Shown: positions 8,578-15,012 of the stretch, in pieces
Layout of the letters: each line of letters starts with the position of its first letter
Position numbering within the stretch: the first letter of the stretch is position 1
From: Agathobaculum desmolans ATCC 43058
Lineage (GTDB): Bacteria > Bacillota > Clostridia > Oscillospirales > Butyricicoccaceae
Length of the DNA: 64,000 nt
Assembly (NCBI RefSeq): GCF_000701665.1
Contig: NZ_JNJN01000002.1
Span: forward strand, 1-64,000
Direction: 5' to 3'
Made by a program: the position numbers and the translations under genes
Notes under the pieces: generated by a model
The model's database searches: none
The model's input: only the letters and a program-made list of their open reading frames with translations
Told to the model about the DNA's origin: nothing

Positions 8578-9903
8578 TTAATACCCAAATACATCACCGA
8601 TCTCCTCCTCATATGTCCTGTAATCACTGTTCCACTTGCCCGGTACGCTCGCTGGCAGCGGGCAGCCGTCGCAGAAATAGCGGATCGCGTCCGGCGCGTG
8701 CGTCACCTCATGCGGCTCGGTCGCGCAGTCATTCGGGTGTTTCTCATCGTGCTGCAAGGCAGGCAGCGTGCGGATCAGGTTAACGCAGGTGTCAAACATC
8801 CGCAGTTTCGGCTGTTTCTTGCCGAACTCGTCCGGTTTGGCATCCAGCCGCCGCTTGAGCTCATACCAACCCGCCACACGGCCGTTGCTCACCTGATCCA
8901 GATATACGCCTTCCTCAGCAAAGATGTCTGCCACGCTTCTTCCGGTCTCCTGCCGCCGGTTCCAAAGGTCCTTGGGGGCAAACCACGCGGTAATGTAGTC
9001 CTCGCCGTTGCGCTCCCGCAACAGCTTCGCCGCCTGTGGGATGATAAGATTCGGCTCATATACCTCGCGGTATACCACTGCACTGTCTGTCTCATCCACC
9101 GCGATCCAGTATGCCGCCAGCATATCAAGGCCGTAGTCTATCGCCACATACCGCCGCCAGTAGTCCGGTATTTCAAACGGTCGCACCACATGCGTTTCGC
9201 GTTTGAACTCCGTAAAATACTGGCCGACGTAGTAGTCCCAGTTGCCCTCACGCAGTGCCTTGTACACCTCTTCGGGCAGGTTTTTCATGCGCTCCTCGTA
9301 TTCGGGGTCGGATTCCATCAAAAAGGGATTGTCCTCCAGCTTTGCCGGAATAAACAGCCGGCTGCCACCCTCGCACTCGTGCACCTCCATCGGTGCACCG
9401 ATGTCAATAAACCGGCTTTTCGCGTTCGCGTGACCCACACTGCCCGGGTTGGCGCTGCTCTTAACATGCTTGGGAAAATCGTTCACACCGCGCACGCGCG
9501 ATATCATGTAGCGGTACTGCGTCTCGGTAAAATGCGTCATCTCATCAAAGCGGATCACATCATACTCGGCGGACTGGTACTGCGTCACATCCCCCTCGGT
9601 CGCAATATATCCCATTTCAATAGTAGATCGTCCAATCGTCCAAATGTGTTTGCTCTGGTTGTACCTTGCCACCTCGCGCGGATACAGCTGCAAGGTCTGC
9701 GGCACCATGGAGCGCTCCAGCTCCTTGTATGTGCGGCGTAAAATCAGCTGCTTGCTGCCCTGATACTGTAACGCATACAGCAGCGCGTCCAGCGCCTGCA
9801 CAAAGGTCTTGCCGCCGCCCGCTGCACCGCCGTACAGCACTTCAAACGCATCTGTCTCAATAAACAGCTTCTGCTTGGGCGTCAGCCGAAAGTCAAGGTT
9901 CAT
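8578..9903 (-). CDS. terL: Terminase large subunit
   Basis: A 441-residue DNA-packaging motor. The ATPase half has a Walker A motif GGAAGGGKT at residues 25-33 (K32) and a Walker B motif DVIRFDE at 115-121. The nuclease half shows an RNase H-like acidic site: D256 in AIDYGLD and D405 in HAPDAIRYF. It cuts concatemeric phage DNA and pumps it through the portal. It follows the small subunit with an 11-nt overlap (9893-9903) and precedes repeat copy C. The motif set is complete, so the gene looks functional. Confidence 0.95.
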   Translation of the reverse strand: MNLDFRLTPKQKLFIETDAFEVLYGGAAGGGKTFVQALDALLYALQYQGSKQLILRRTYKELERSMVPQTLQLYPREVARYNQSKHIWTIGRSTIEMGYIATEGDVTQYQSAEYDVIRFDEMTHFTETQYRYMISRVRGVNDFPKHVKSSANPGSVGHANAKSRFIDIGAPMEVHECEGGSRLFIPAKLEDNPFLMESDPEYEERMKNLPEEVYKALREGNWDYYVGQYFTEFKRETHVVRPFEIPDYWRRYVAIDYGLDMLAAYWIAVDETDSAVVYREVYEPNLIIPQAAKLLRERNGEDYITAWFAPKDLWNRRQETGRSVADIFAEEGVYLDQVSNGRVAGWYELKRRLDAKPDEFGKKQPKLRMFDTCVNLIRTLPALQHDEKHPNDCATEPHEVTHAPDAIRYFCDGCPLPASVPGKWNSDYRTYEEEIGDVFGY

Positions 9904-10435
9904 CCTGCCCCTCCTTTGCGGGGTCTACCAGCGTTAATCTTACCTGCACTTCAGGTGCCGCGTCCGGCGCGTCCATCATCTGCCGCTCAAGGCTCTGCTG
10001 CTGCGCCGCCACATCCTTCATCGTGCCGGCCAGCTCCCGCAGCGAGCTGCCCGTGTAGTGATCCACAATCTCGCGCAGCCGGTCTACCTCTTTCGCTTCC
10101 AGCGCGATCACGCCGTCTGCCGCCGCCCGCCGCAGCGTTTTCAGCCCCTCGTCAATCTGCCGGCACTCCGCACCGGCCGCCGCCACCTTGCGGTCAAGGG
10201 CGCCGAGCGCCTTGTCCACAATGCGTCCGCACTTGCGGATGGAAGCGCGGCGCGCTTCCCGCCTTGCTGCTGCCGCGTCCTCGTCCGCGTCCCATTGGGT
10301 ATGCACCCAGTCCGCAAGGGTGGATTTTGGTATGTTCATCCGGCACGCCGCGTTGGTAATGGATACGCCCGACGCCACCAGCGCCAGCGCCTCCTCCTTG
10401 GTCTTAGGGTCATATTTGCTGCCCTGCTGCCGCAT
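9893..10435 (-). CDS. terS: Terminase small subunit
   Basis: A 180-residue protein starting MRQQGSKYDPKTKEEAL; a GGAGGGAA site lies about 10 nt before ATG 10435. Residues 10-45 (KEEALALVASGVSITNAACRMNIPKSTLADWV) form a clear helix-turn-helix of the small-terminase type that recognises the packaging site. The rest is helical and would form the oligomeric ring. It overlaps the start of the large subunit, which is the usual operon order. The longer upstream frame extension has no ribosome site and is rejected. Confidence 0.85.
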   Translation of the reverse strand: MRQQGSKYDPKTKEEALALVASGVSITNAACRMNIPKSTLADWVHTQWDADEDAAAARREARRASIRKCGRIVDKALGALDRKVAAAGAECRQIDEGLKTLRRAAADGVIALEAKEVDRLREIVDHYTGSSLRELAGTMKDVAAQQQSLERQMMDAPDAAPEVQVRLTLVDPAKEGQDEP

Positions 10436-10572
10436 CTGCCGCACTTCCCTCCGTTTGGTCTTTTTCTTTGCTTCCCAGTATAATCGGAATAATCGGAAAA
10501 AACGGAAAACTTTCACGGGCACATAAAAAAGCGCCCGGGCGGCCGTCAGGCGCGCCCAAGCGCTTGGGATTT

Positions 10573-11163
10573 TCACCCCTCGTTTTTTGCAATATGCTCC
10601 CGCTCGTAAGCCCGCAGCAGCCTGTCCAGCGTCGGGCGGGAGATGCCCTGCTCCCGCGCGATCTGCACCTTGCTCTTGTGGCGCGTCACGCAATCGTGGT
10701 ACACTGCCGCCATGTCCGGCAGCTCCGTCGGGCGGCGTCCTTTGTATTTGCCCGCGCGCTTAGCAATCGCAATGCCCTCGCGCTGGCGTTCCAACAAGTT
10801 GGTGCGCTCAAATTCGTTGATCGCCGCAATCACCGTCAGCATCAGCTTGCCGGTCGGTGTGTTGGTGTCCAGATTCTCGTGGTTGCTCACCAAACAGATG
10901 CCGCGCCGCTGCAGCTCCTCAGTCAGCGTCAGCAGGTCAGAGGTGTTGCGGCTGATCCGGCTGAAATCGTGGATATAGATCGTGTCTCCCTCGCGGGCAT
11001 ACTCCAGCATTTTCTGCAGCTCCGGCCGGTCCATGTTTTTCCCGCTCACCTTCTCCATAAACCACCGGTCGATGTCATATTTTTTCAGTGCCTCCACCTG
11101 CCGCGCCTCGTTCTGCTCTATCGTGCTCACACGCACATACGCAATTTTCGCTCCCGCTGCCAT
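10573..11163 (-). CDS. Small serine recombinase (resolvase/invertase family)
   Basis: A 196-residue protein. The catalytic serine is S13 in YVRVST, and the DFSRISRN motif carries the active-site arginines. The C-terminal 45 residues (GRRPTELPDMAAVYHDCV..SKVQIAREQGISRPTLDRLL) are the DNA-binding helix-turn-helix of Hin/Gin/Tn3-resolvase proteins. It would invert or resolve DNA between short sites. The start is ATG 11163 (MAAGAK) behind GGAGTGTGGACAA. It sits between the late regulator and the small terminase, not next to the integrase, so it is probably not the phage integrase. I found no obvious invertible segment in the window. Confidence 0.8.
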   Translation of the reverse strand: MAAGAKIAYVRVSTIEQNEARQVEALKKYDIDRWFMEKVSGKNMDRPELQKMLEYAREGDTIYIHDFSRISRNTSDLLTLTEELQRRGICLVSNHENLDTNTPTGKLMLTVIAAINEFERTNLLERQREGIAIAKRAGKYKGRRPTELPDMAAVYHDCVTRHKSKVQIAREQGISRPTLDRLLRAYEREHIAKNEG

Positions 11164-11349
11164 TTGTCCACACTCCTGTTCATAATTTGTAAAAGTCAAG
11201 TCCTTAACTTAGCTTTACGCCTGTAAAATAAACGCAAAACCAATTCTTTTTTTACGTTTTTCCCCGCGTCCCTCCCCTGTATCATTTGTATGTACCCTAT
11301 TTTTACGCCGCATGGCGCAGCAAAGCCGGGCATCCCCGCCCGGTCTGTC
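11164..11349. promoter_or_regulatory. Gap downstream of the late regulator, possible late promoter
   Basis: An AT-rich island (about 11195-11260) in GC-rich phage DNA, just downstream of the DUF1492 regulator gene and upstream of the leftward recombinase and packaging genes. This is where such regulators usually act. Leftward TTGACT and TTGCGT hexamers are present, but I could not pair them convincingly with a -10 box. Confidence 0.35.
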
Positions 11350-11718
11350 TCACACGCCGTCCCGCAGCACCTTGCTCACCAGCTTCCGCGGCCCACTCTC
11401 ATCCGCGTACCCCATGCGGATCGCAACGTCCGCCCAGGTCAGGCAGTCCATATACCGCAACCGCAGCGCGCGCCGCGTCATGCTGTCGCGGATGGACGCG
11501 ATCCACTGCTGCACCTCCGCGCTCTCGTCCTCGCGCTGGGCGGCAAGCACCTGCACCCGTGTTCGCGCCTCCTCCAGATAGGCCGCGCCGAACAGGCATC
11601 CCACGCCGTATGTCTCTTCCATGCGCTGCGCATGCCGCGTTTCGCGGGCAAGCCGCTCCTGTTCCTCCTGCAGCTCCTGCAAAAGGCTATCATACTGTTC
11701 CAGTCTCTCCCGCGTCAC
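11350..11718 (-). CDS. DUF1492-type phage late transcription regulator
   Basis: A 122-residue protein starting at GTG 11718 (GTGACGCGGG). Residues 1-60 are a charged helix; residues 75-122 (SIRDSMTRRALRLRYMDCLTWADVAIRMGYADESGPRKLVSKVL) match the sigma region-4-like helix-turn-helix of DUF1492/ArpU-type proteins. These switch on late phage genes, usually at a promoter just downstream of their own gene. Its GTGA start overlaps the stop of a 38-codon frame upstream (11720-11830, ending RGDEEDDEL) that has no normal start codon. The late genes follow directly, which supports the role. Confidence 0.75.
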   Translation of the reverse strand: MTRERLEQYDSLLQELQEEQERLARETRHAQRMEETYGVGCLFGAAYLEEARTRVQVLAAQREDESAEVQQWIASIRDSMTRRALRLRYMDCLTWADVAIRMGYADESGPRKLVSKVLRDGV

Positions 11719-11877
11719 AGTTCGTCGTCCTCCTCGTCGCCGCGTACCTGTTTCCCGCCGCTCTCGGCGTCCCTCCTGTCAGAAATATTATGTAAACTTA
11801 TCTTTGCTTGTCGGTTTACATTGTCCGAACCTGTCTATGCCCTGTGTGTCGGAATTGTTAGACCCCGTACAAGCCAC

Positions 11878-11903
11878 AAAAAGGGTCTCATTTCACCCTT
11901 TTT
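11878..11903. terminator. Bidirectional intrinsic terminator
   Basis: AAAAAGGGT / ACCCTTTTT hairpin, stem of 9-10 bp with a loop of 7-8 nt and A and T runs on the two sides. It lies downstream of the Rep-like gene and repeat copy D and upstream of the late regulator, so it can separate early from late transcription. Confidence 0.65.
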
Positions 11904-11933
11904 CATCCTGTCAGGGAATCTATTAAATCACAT

Positions 11934-12065
11934 CAAAACACAGGGCGTGTACCTGTGTTTTGATTCCTCTACTCAGCGCCCTTGGGGCGCGTCCGGGGGT
12001 ATCGAAACGCGGTTTCTTCAGGAACCGTGTTTCGTATATAGGGGGTATTGGATACCCCCTATACG
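11934..12065. repeat. Hairpin-rich intergenic repeat, copy D
   Basis: Four hairpins: 11934-11962 (CAAAACACAGG / CCTGTGTTTTG), 11976-11990 (gcgccc/gggcgc), 12003-12034 (CGAAACGCGGTTTC / GGAACCGTGTTTCG) and 12033-12065 (CGTATAtaGGGGGTAT / ATACCCCCTATACG). The last overlaps the 3' end of the Rep-like gene and encodes its terminal YPLYTKHGS. Confidence 0.85.
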
Positions 12066-12860
12066 TCTCCTGCGCCGCAGCCGCTCCCACGGGTCGGGCG
12101 CAGCCTTTTTGCGTTGCTGCTGCCAATAGCGGTCAAACGCCACGCGGTCATAGATGCGCCCCACCAGATATCGGTAATGGCCAAACTCATTTGCCACCTG
12201 CTCGTCTTCGATCACCACCACGCCGGGCGGTATCTCGCCCGCTGCCTCCTCGGGCAGCCGCAGCCGGATCGGCTCGTTCGGCGGTCGCAGGTTGCGGCTG
12301 GTGGAGTAGCGCCGCGCGCCCTTCGCCACCGGCTGCTGCAAAAAATACTGCGCCGTGTCGCGGAAAAACTCCTCGTTCTGCCGCAGCGGCCGCACGTCCA
12401 CCGTGCCGTGGGGCCAGCACCGCGCAATTTCATCACGGATTTTGATGTACATCGCCGGACCTATCGCCCCGTGCATAATCAGGTGGTGGTGCACGCGCAC
12501 CTCGGTGTCTGCGTCCGGCAGCGCGTGGTCGGTCGTCACCGCCACATAGCCGTGCTCGACGCCCAGCTTTGCCAGTGCGCGCTTTATCTTGCGGTGGAAG
12601 GCTTCCAGGCATCGCCCTTCATTCTCCGGTGCCTCGGCATAGGTCAGGCACACAAACAGATCGCGCATCTCCAAAAAATTCGCGCAGATAATCTGCATCA
12701 ACCGCCACAGCGCCGCGCGGTCATTTATTTTTTTCTTGTATTCTTCGGTCTGCTTCTGCCGCTTCTGCCGCTGTCTGGGCGACAACCCCGGCAGGCACCC
12801 GCCCGTAAACAGCGATAGCTGATACAGGTTGCCGTTCGCTTCTTCTTTTTGGTTAACCAT
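12018..12860 (-). CDS. HUH-type replication-associated protein (Rep-like)
   Basis: A 280-residue protein. The motif VRVHHHLIMHG at residues 121-131 is a His-hydrophobic-His type metal site, and Y172 in AQYFLQQP is the candidate nicking tyrosine. The KGARRYSTSRNL stretch after it is typical of rolling-circle Rep-like proteins of the ORF2/G2P group. Such enzymes nick one DNA strand and stay covalently attached. Here the gene lies in a dsDNA-type prophage. The last 13 residues are encoded by hairpin repeat copy D and are probably a non-conserved tail. Nicking activity is inferred from the motifs. Confidence 0.7.
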   Translation of the reverse strand: MVNQKEEANGNLYQLSLFTGGCLPGLSPRQRQKRQKQTEEYKKKINDRAALWRLMQIICANFLEMRDLFVCLTYAEAPENEGRCLEAFHRKIKRALAKLGVEHGYVAVTTDHALPDADTEVRVHHHLIMHGAIGPAMYIKIRDEIARCWPHGTVDVRPLRQNEEFFRDTAQYFLQQPVAKGARRYSTSRNLRPPNEPIRLRLPEEAAGEIPPGVVVIEDEQVANEFGHYRYLVGRIYDRVAFDRYWQQQRKKAAPDPWERLRRRRRIGGIQYPLYTKHGS

Positions 12861-12878
12861 AAGCCCTCATTTTCCGTA

Positions 12879-12906
12879 TTGACATTATACATACATTTGA
12901 TATACT
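12879..12906 (+). promoter_or_regulatory. Promoter of the dinJ-yafQ pair
   Basis: TTGACA (12879-12884), 16-nt spacer, TATACT (12901-12906). The spacer and flanks hold an imperfect palindrome around TATACATACATTTGATATA, a plausible operator for the antitoxin. Confidence 0.7.
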
Positions 12907-12929
12907 GTAATTAGAAAGGAGTGGATATT

Positions 12930-13208
12930 ATGTCCGCAAAACCGTATTCCTTCCGCTTAGAGCCCGATCTCAAACAGCAGGCCGATCAATTATTTGCTGC
13001 ACTCGGGCTCAGCACAAATGCCGCTGTAAATATGTTTCTGCGCCAAGCTGTGGCTGAACAGGCATTTCCGTTTAAGCCCGCCCTAACGCCTAACGCAGAA
13101 ACCCGTCAGGCCATGCTGGAAACCCTTTCCGGGCAAAACCTCTCCGGTCCTTATTCCTCCGCTGCGTCCATGTTTGCCGCACTTGATGTGGAGGACGACG
13201 AACCGTGA
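12930..13208 (+). CDS. dinJ: RelB/DinJ-family antitoxin
   Basis: A 92-residue protein starting MSAKPYSFRLEPDLKQQAD. The N-terminal YSFRLEPDLKQQADQLFAALGLSTNAAVNMFLRQAV is the ribbon-helix-helix DNA-binding region of DinJ-type antitoxins, and the variable C-terminus would wrap the toxin. It neutralises the downstream toxin and represses its own promoter (12879-12906). AAAGGAG lies 8 nt before ATG 12930; an in-frame GTG three codons earlier is too close to it. Its TGA overlaps the toxin's GTG. The pair points rightwards inside a leftward phage operon. Confidence 0.85.
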   Translation: MSAKPYSFRLEPDLKQQADQLFAALGLSTNAAVNMFLRQAVAEQAFPFKPALTPNAETRQAMLETLSGQNLSGPYSSAASMFAALDVEDDEP

Positions 13209-13483
13209 GAGAGCTTTATCTGCACACTTCCTTTAAGCGTGATTATAAGCGCATCAAAAAGCGGCACTATCCGCTGAATGAATTAGAAACCGTCATCGAA
13301 CTGCTCCGGCAGGATGAACCGCTCCCCGCACAATATCGGGATCACGCGCTTACCGGCGATTATGCCGGCTTACGCGAATGTCATATCCGTCCCGATTGGC
13401 TCCTCATCTATCGGCTGCATGACAATCAGCTAATCCTTGCGCTCACCCGCACTGGTACGCATGCCGATCTGTTTGATTTATAG
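13205..13483 (+). CDS. yafQ: YafQ-family mRNA interferase toxin
   Basis: A 92-residue RelE-superfamily toxin starting at GTG 13205 in a GTGA overlap with the antitoxin stop. The stretches SFKRDYKRIKKR, LRQDEPLPAQYRDHALTGDYAGLRECHIRPDWLLIY and LTRTGTHADLF match YafQ, with the conserved H/D/H residues near the C-terminus. YafQ-type toxins cut ribosome-bound mRNA when the antitoxin is degraded. In a prophage the pair may stabilise the lysogen or exclude other phages; that role is inference. Confidence 0.87.
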   Translation: MRELYLHTSFKRDYKRIKKRHYPLNELETVIELLRQDEPLPAQYRDHALTGDYAGLRECHIRPDWLLIYRLHDNQLILALTRTGTHADLFDL

Positions 13484-13490
13484 TTGCGCC

Positions 13491-13517
13491 AAAAGCCGCC
13501 TCACATGGCGGCTTTTT
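13491..13517. terminator. Bidirectional terminator between yafQ and the opposing phage gene
   Basis: AAAAGCCGCC / GGCGGCTTTTT hairpin with a 5-nt loop. It overlaps the stop codon of the convergent gene at 13501-13776. Confidence 0.75.
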
Positions 13518-13776
13518 CTGCGTCCAACATTCCTTGTTTTTTCAGTATCTTATAGGTGTTCCGGCAGTCCGCAAGCACGGTCTGCCAATAGTCGTTTGCT
13601 GTGCCGGCAAAGCCGAAGCGGCTCACCGCCAAATCTACGCCGTCCATCATATGCGCCACCATCAGCCCGCTGTCCAGCATCGCGCCCAGCTTGTCCCTCT
13701 GCTCGTTTGTCAGCCGCTTTTGCGTCTTGCGCTCGTAGTAGTCAGCCGCCAGCCCCAGCAGCTCCTTGTCTGCCAT
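13501..13776 (-). CDS. Hypothetical phage early protein
   Basis: A 91-residue protein starting MADKELLGLAADYYERKTQKRLTNEQRDKLGAMLDSG. It is mostly helical with no motif I recognise. It follows the MazG-like gene and overlaps its 3' end by 35 nt, so it belongs to the leftward early operon. Its 3' end coincides with the terminator hairpin shared with yafQ. Confidence 0.6.
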   Translation of the reverse strand: MADKELLGLAADYYERKTQKRLTNEQRDKLGAMLDSGLMVAHMMDGVDLAVSRFGFAGTANDYWQTVLADCRNTYKILKKQGMLDAEKAAM

Positions 13777-14107
13777 CGCTTAACCCCTCTCCGCTCTCTT
13801 CCAAAATCCTATCCAGCGTCTTGCGGATTCCTCGATGCCGGGCAACCTTAAAATCCGTCTCCAGACCATACAGATATAAAATCTGCTCGGTCAGGTTGCT
13901 CACGTCCGCCAGCTCCGCCGCCAGATGCTCGAGCCGTTCCTGCAGGTCGGTGTCTTTGCCGCAGTCCTCATGGAAGGTCTGCTTCATCTGTACCGCGCTG
14001 GCCGCGCTCACCGCCTCGCCTAGCTCCTCCATCAGCTTGCACACCTGCACCTCCGCGCCGTAATAGTCCGCAATGCGCATCAGTTTTGCCGCCCTCTTCG
14101 CGTTCAT
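13742..14107 (-). CDS. MazG-like nucleotide pyrophosphohydrolase
   Basis: A 121-residue protein starting MNAKRAAKLMRIADYYG. The pattern KLMEELGEAV..(about 40 residues)..AAELADVSNLTEQILYLYG gives the two acidic helices (EExxE and ExxD) of the all-alpha NTP pyrophosphohydrolase fold. Such phage enzymes trim NTPs or alarmone pools during infection. I chose ATG 14107 because AGGAGG lies 9 nt upstream and the ATG overlaps the previous stop as ATGA; the GTG three codons earlier touches the ribosome site. Confidence 0.7.
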   Translation of the reverse strand: MNAKRAAKLMRIADYYGAEVQVCKLMEELGEAVSAASAVQMKQTFHEDCGKDTDLQERLEHLAAELADVSNLTEQILYLYGLETDFKVARHRGIRKTLDRILEESGEGLSDGRQGAAGAGG

Positions 14108-15012
14108 ACCTTCCACCCTCCTATCACCTGATTGATTGCCCCGCCGAGCTTTCCCGCTATCTCTGCGTCCTGCTGCACCAGATCCTCCAATGCCCCGCGC
14201 AGGCGGGAAAACGTGCTCTGTAATTCGCCGAACAAAAAATTCACCTTGTGTGCCGCTGGTTTTTTCGCCCGCTGCAGCTTGTCCGCCATTTCCGTGGCAC
14301 GCGCCTCCGCCGCCCGCACAGCCTCGGCCTGCTCGGCGGCGATCTCTTTGCGCAGCGCGTCCCGTTCTTCTTCGGTCAGCTCACGCGGCTGATCTGCCTG
14401 CTCGGCCAGTTTGTCAAGCTGCCGCTGCAATTCCGCAGCGGTCTGCGCGTTTGCTTTGGCAGCCTTGGCCTGCTCGGCGGCTTTCTGCGTTTCGGCTTTC
14501 AGCTTGTTTTTCACATCAGCCAGCTCGTCGTGCGCGTGGCGCGCCTCCTGCCCCTGCTGTTCCGCCCGCGCCCGCGCTTCATCGGCCGCAGCCTTCGCCT
14601 CGTCCCGTTCCTTCACCAGCGCCTGTATCTCTCGGCTGCTCATCCCTGCAAGATCATGCTCCTCGGCAAGCGCTTCGCGCTCCTCCTCCGGCATACCCAG
14701 CAGCGGCAGCAGCTGCGCATAACCCAGCTTGCCGAAAAAGTCCTGCGCCGTCTTGCCGGATAGCCCCACCTGCCCGTCTCCAAACTCACGCGCAATGCGC
14801 ATGTAGTTCTGTGCCGTGCTCGGCTTATAGCCCAGCTCCGTGTCCAGATAGTGCAGCCACTCGCCCTGCGGCACCAGCTGCTTAGCCTCCTCCAGCCGCC
14901 GGCCGATCTGTACTACGCCGTCCATAAACATCCGCGCCACATTGTCGCGGATGGTATGGATCTCTGCCGTCACGATCTCGATCGACCGCACGGCCACTAC
15001 CTCCTGTCCCAT
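14104..15012 (-). CDS. DUF3102 domain protein
   Basis: A 302-residue protein. Residues 10-115 (IHTIRDNVARMFMDGVVQIGRRLEEAKQLVPQGEWLHYLDTELGYKPSTAQNYMRIA) match DUF3102, common in phage and conjugative-element early regions; its GEW..W..E..S..TA.NYM pattern suggests a helix-turn-helix-like DNA-binding part. About 130 residues of Ala/Glu/Lys/Gln-rich coiled coil follow (140-270) with a short C-terminal domain. It sits between the PcfJ-like and MazG-like genes in a tight operon. Function is not established for the family; a role in replication or partition is a guess. Confidence 0.7.
   Translation of the reverse strand: MGQEVVAVRSIEIVTAEIHTIRDNVARMFMDGVVQIGRRLEEAKQLVPQGEWLHYLDTELGYKPSTAQNYMRIAREFGDGQVGLSGKTAQDFFGKLGYAQLLPLLGMPEEEREALAEEHDLAGMSSREIQALVKERDEAKAAADEARARAEQQGQEARHAHDELADVKNKLKAETQKAAEQAKAAKANAQTAAELQRQLDKLAEQADQPRELTEEERDALRKEIAAEQAEAVRAAEARATEMADKLQRAKKPAAHKVNFLFGELQSTFSRLRGALEDLVQQDAEIAGKLGGAINQVIGGWKV

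Noticed and set aside
8436-8627. Leftward frame across repeat copy C (..SPLYTKAG..)
   Set aside because: It consists almost entirely of the hairpin repeat and overlaps the terminase end in another frame; no ribosome site.
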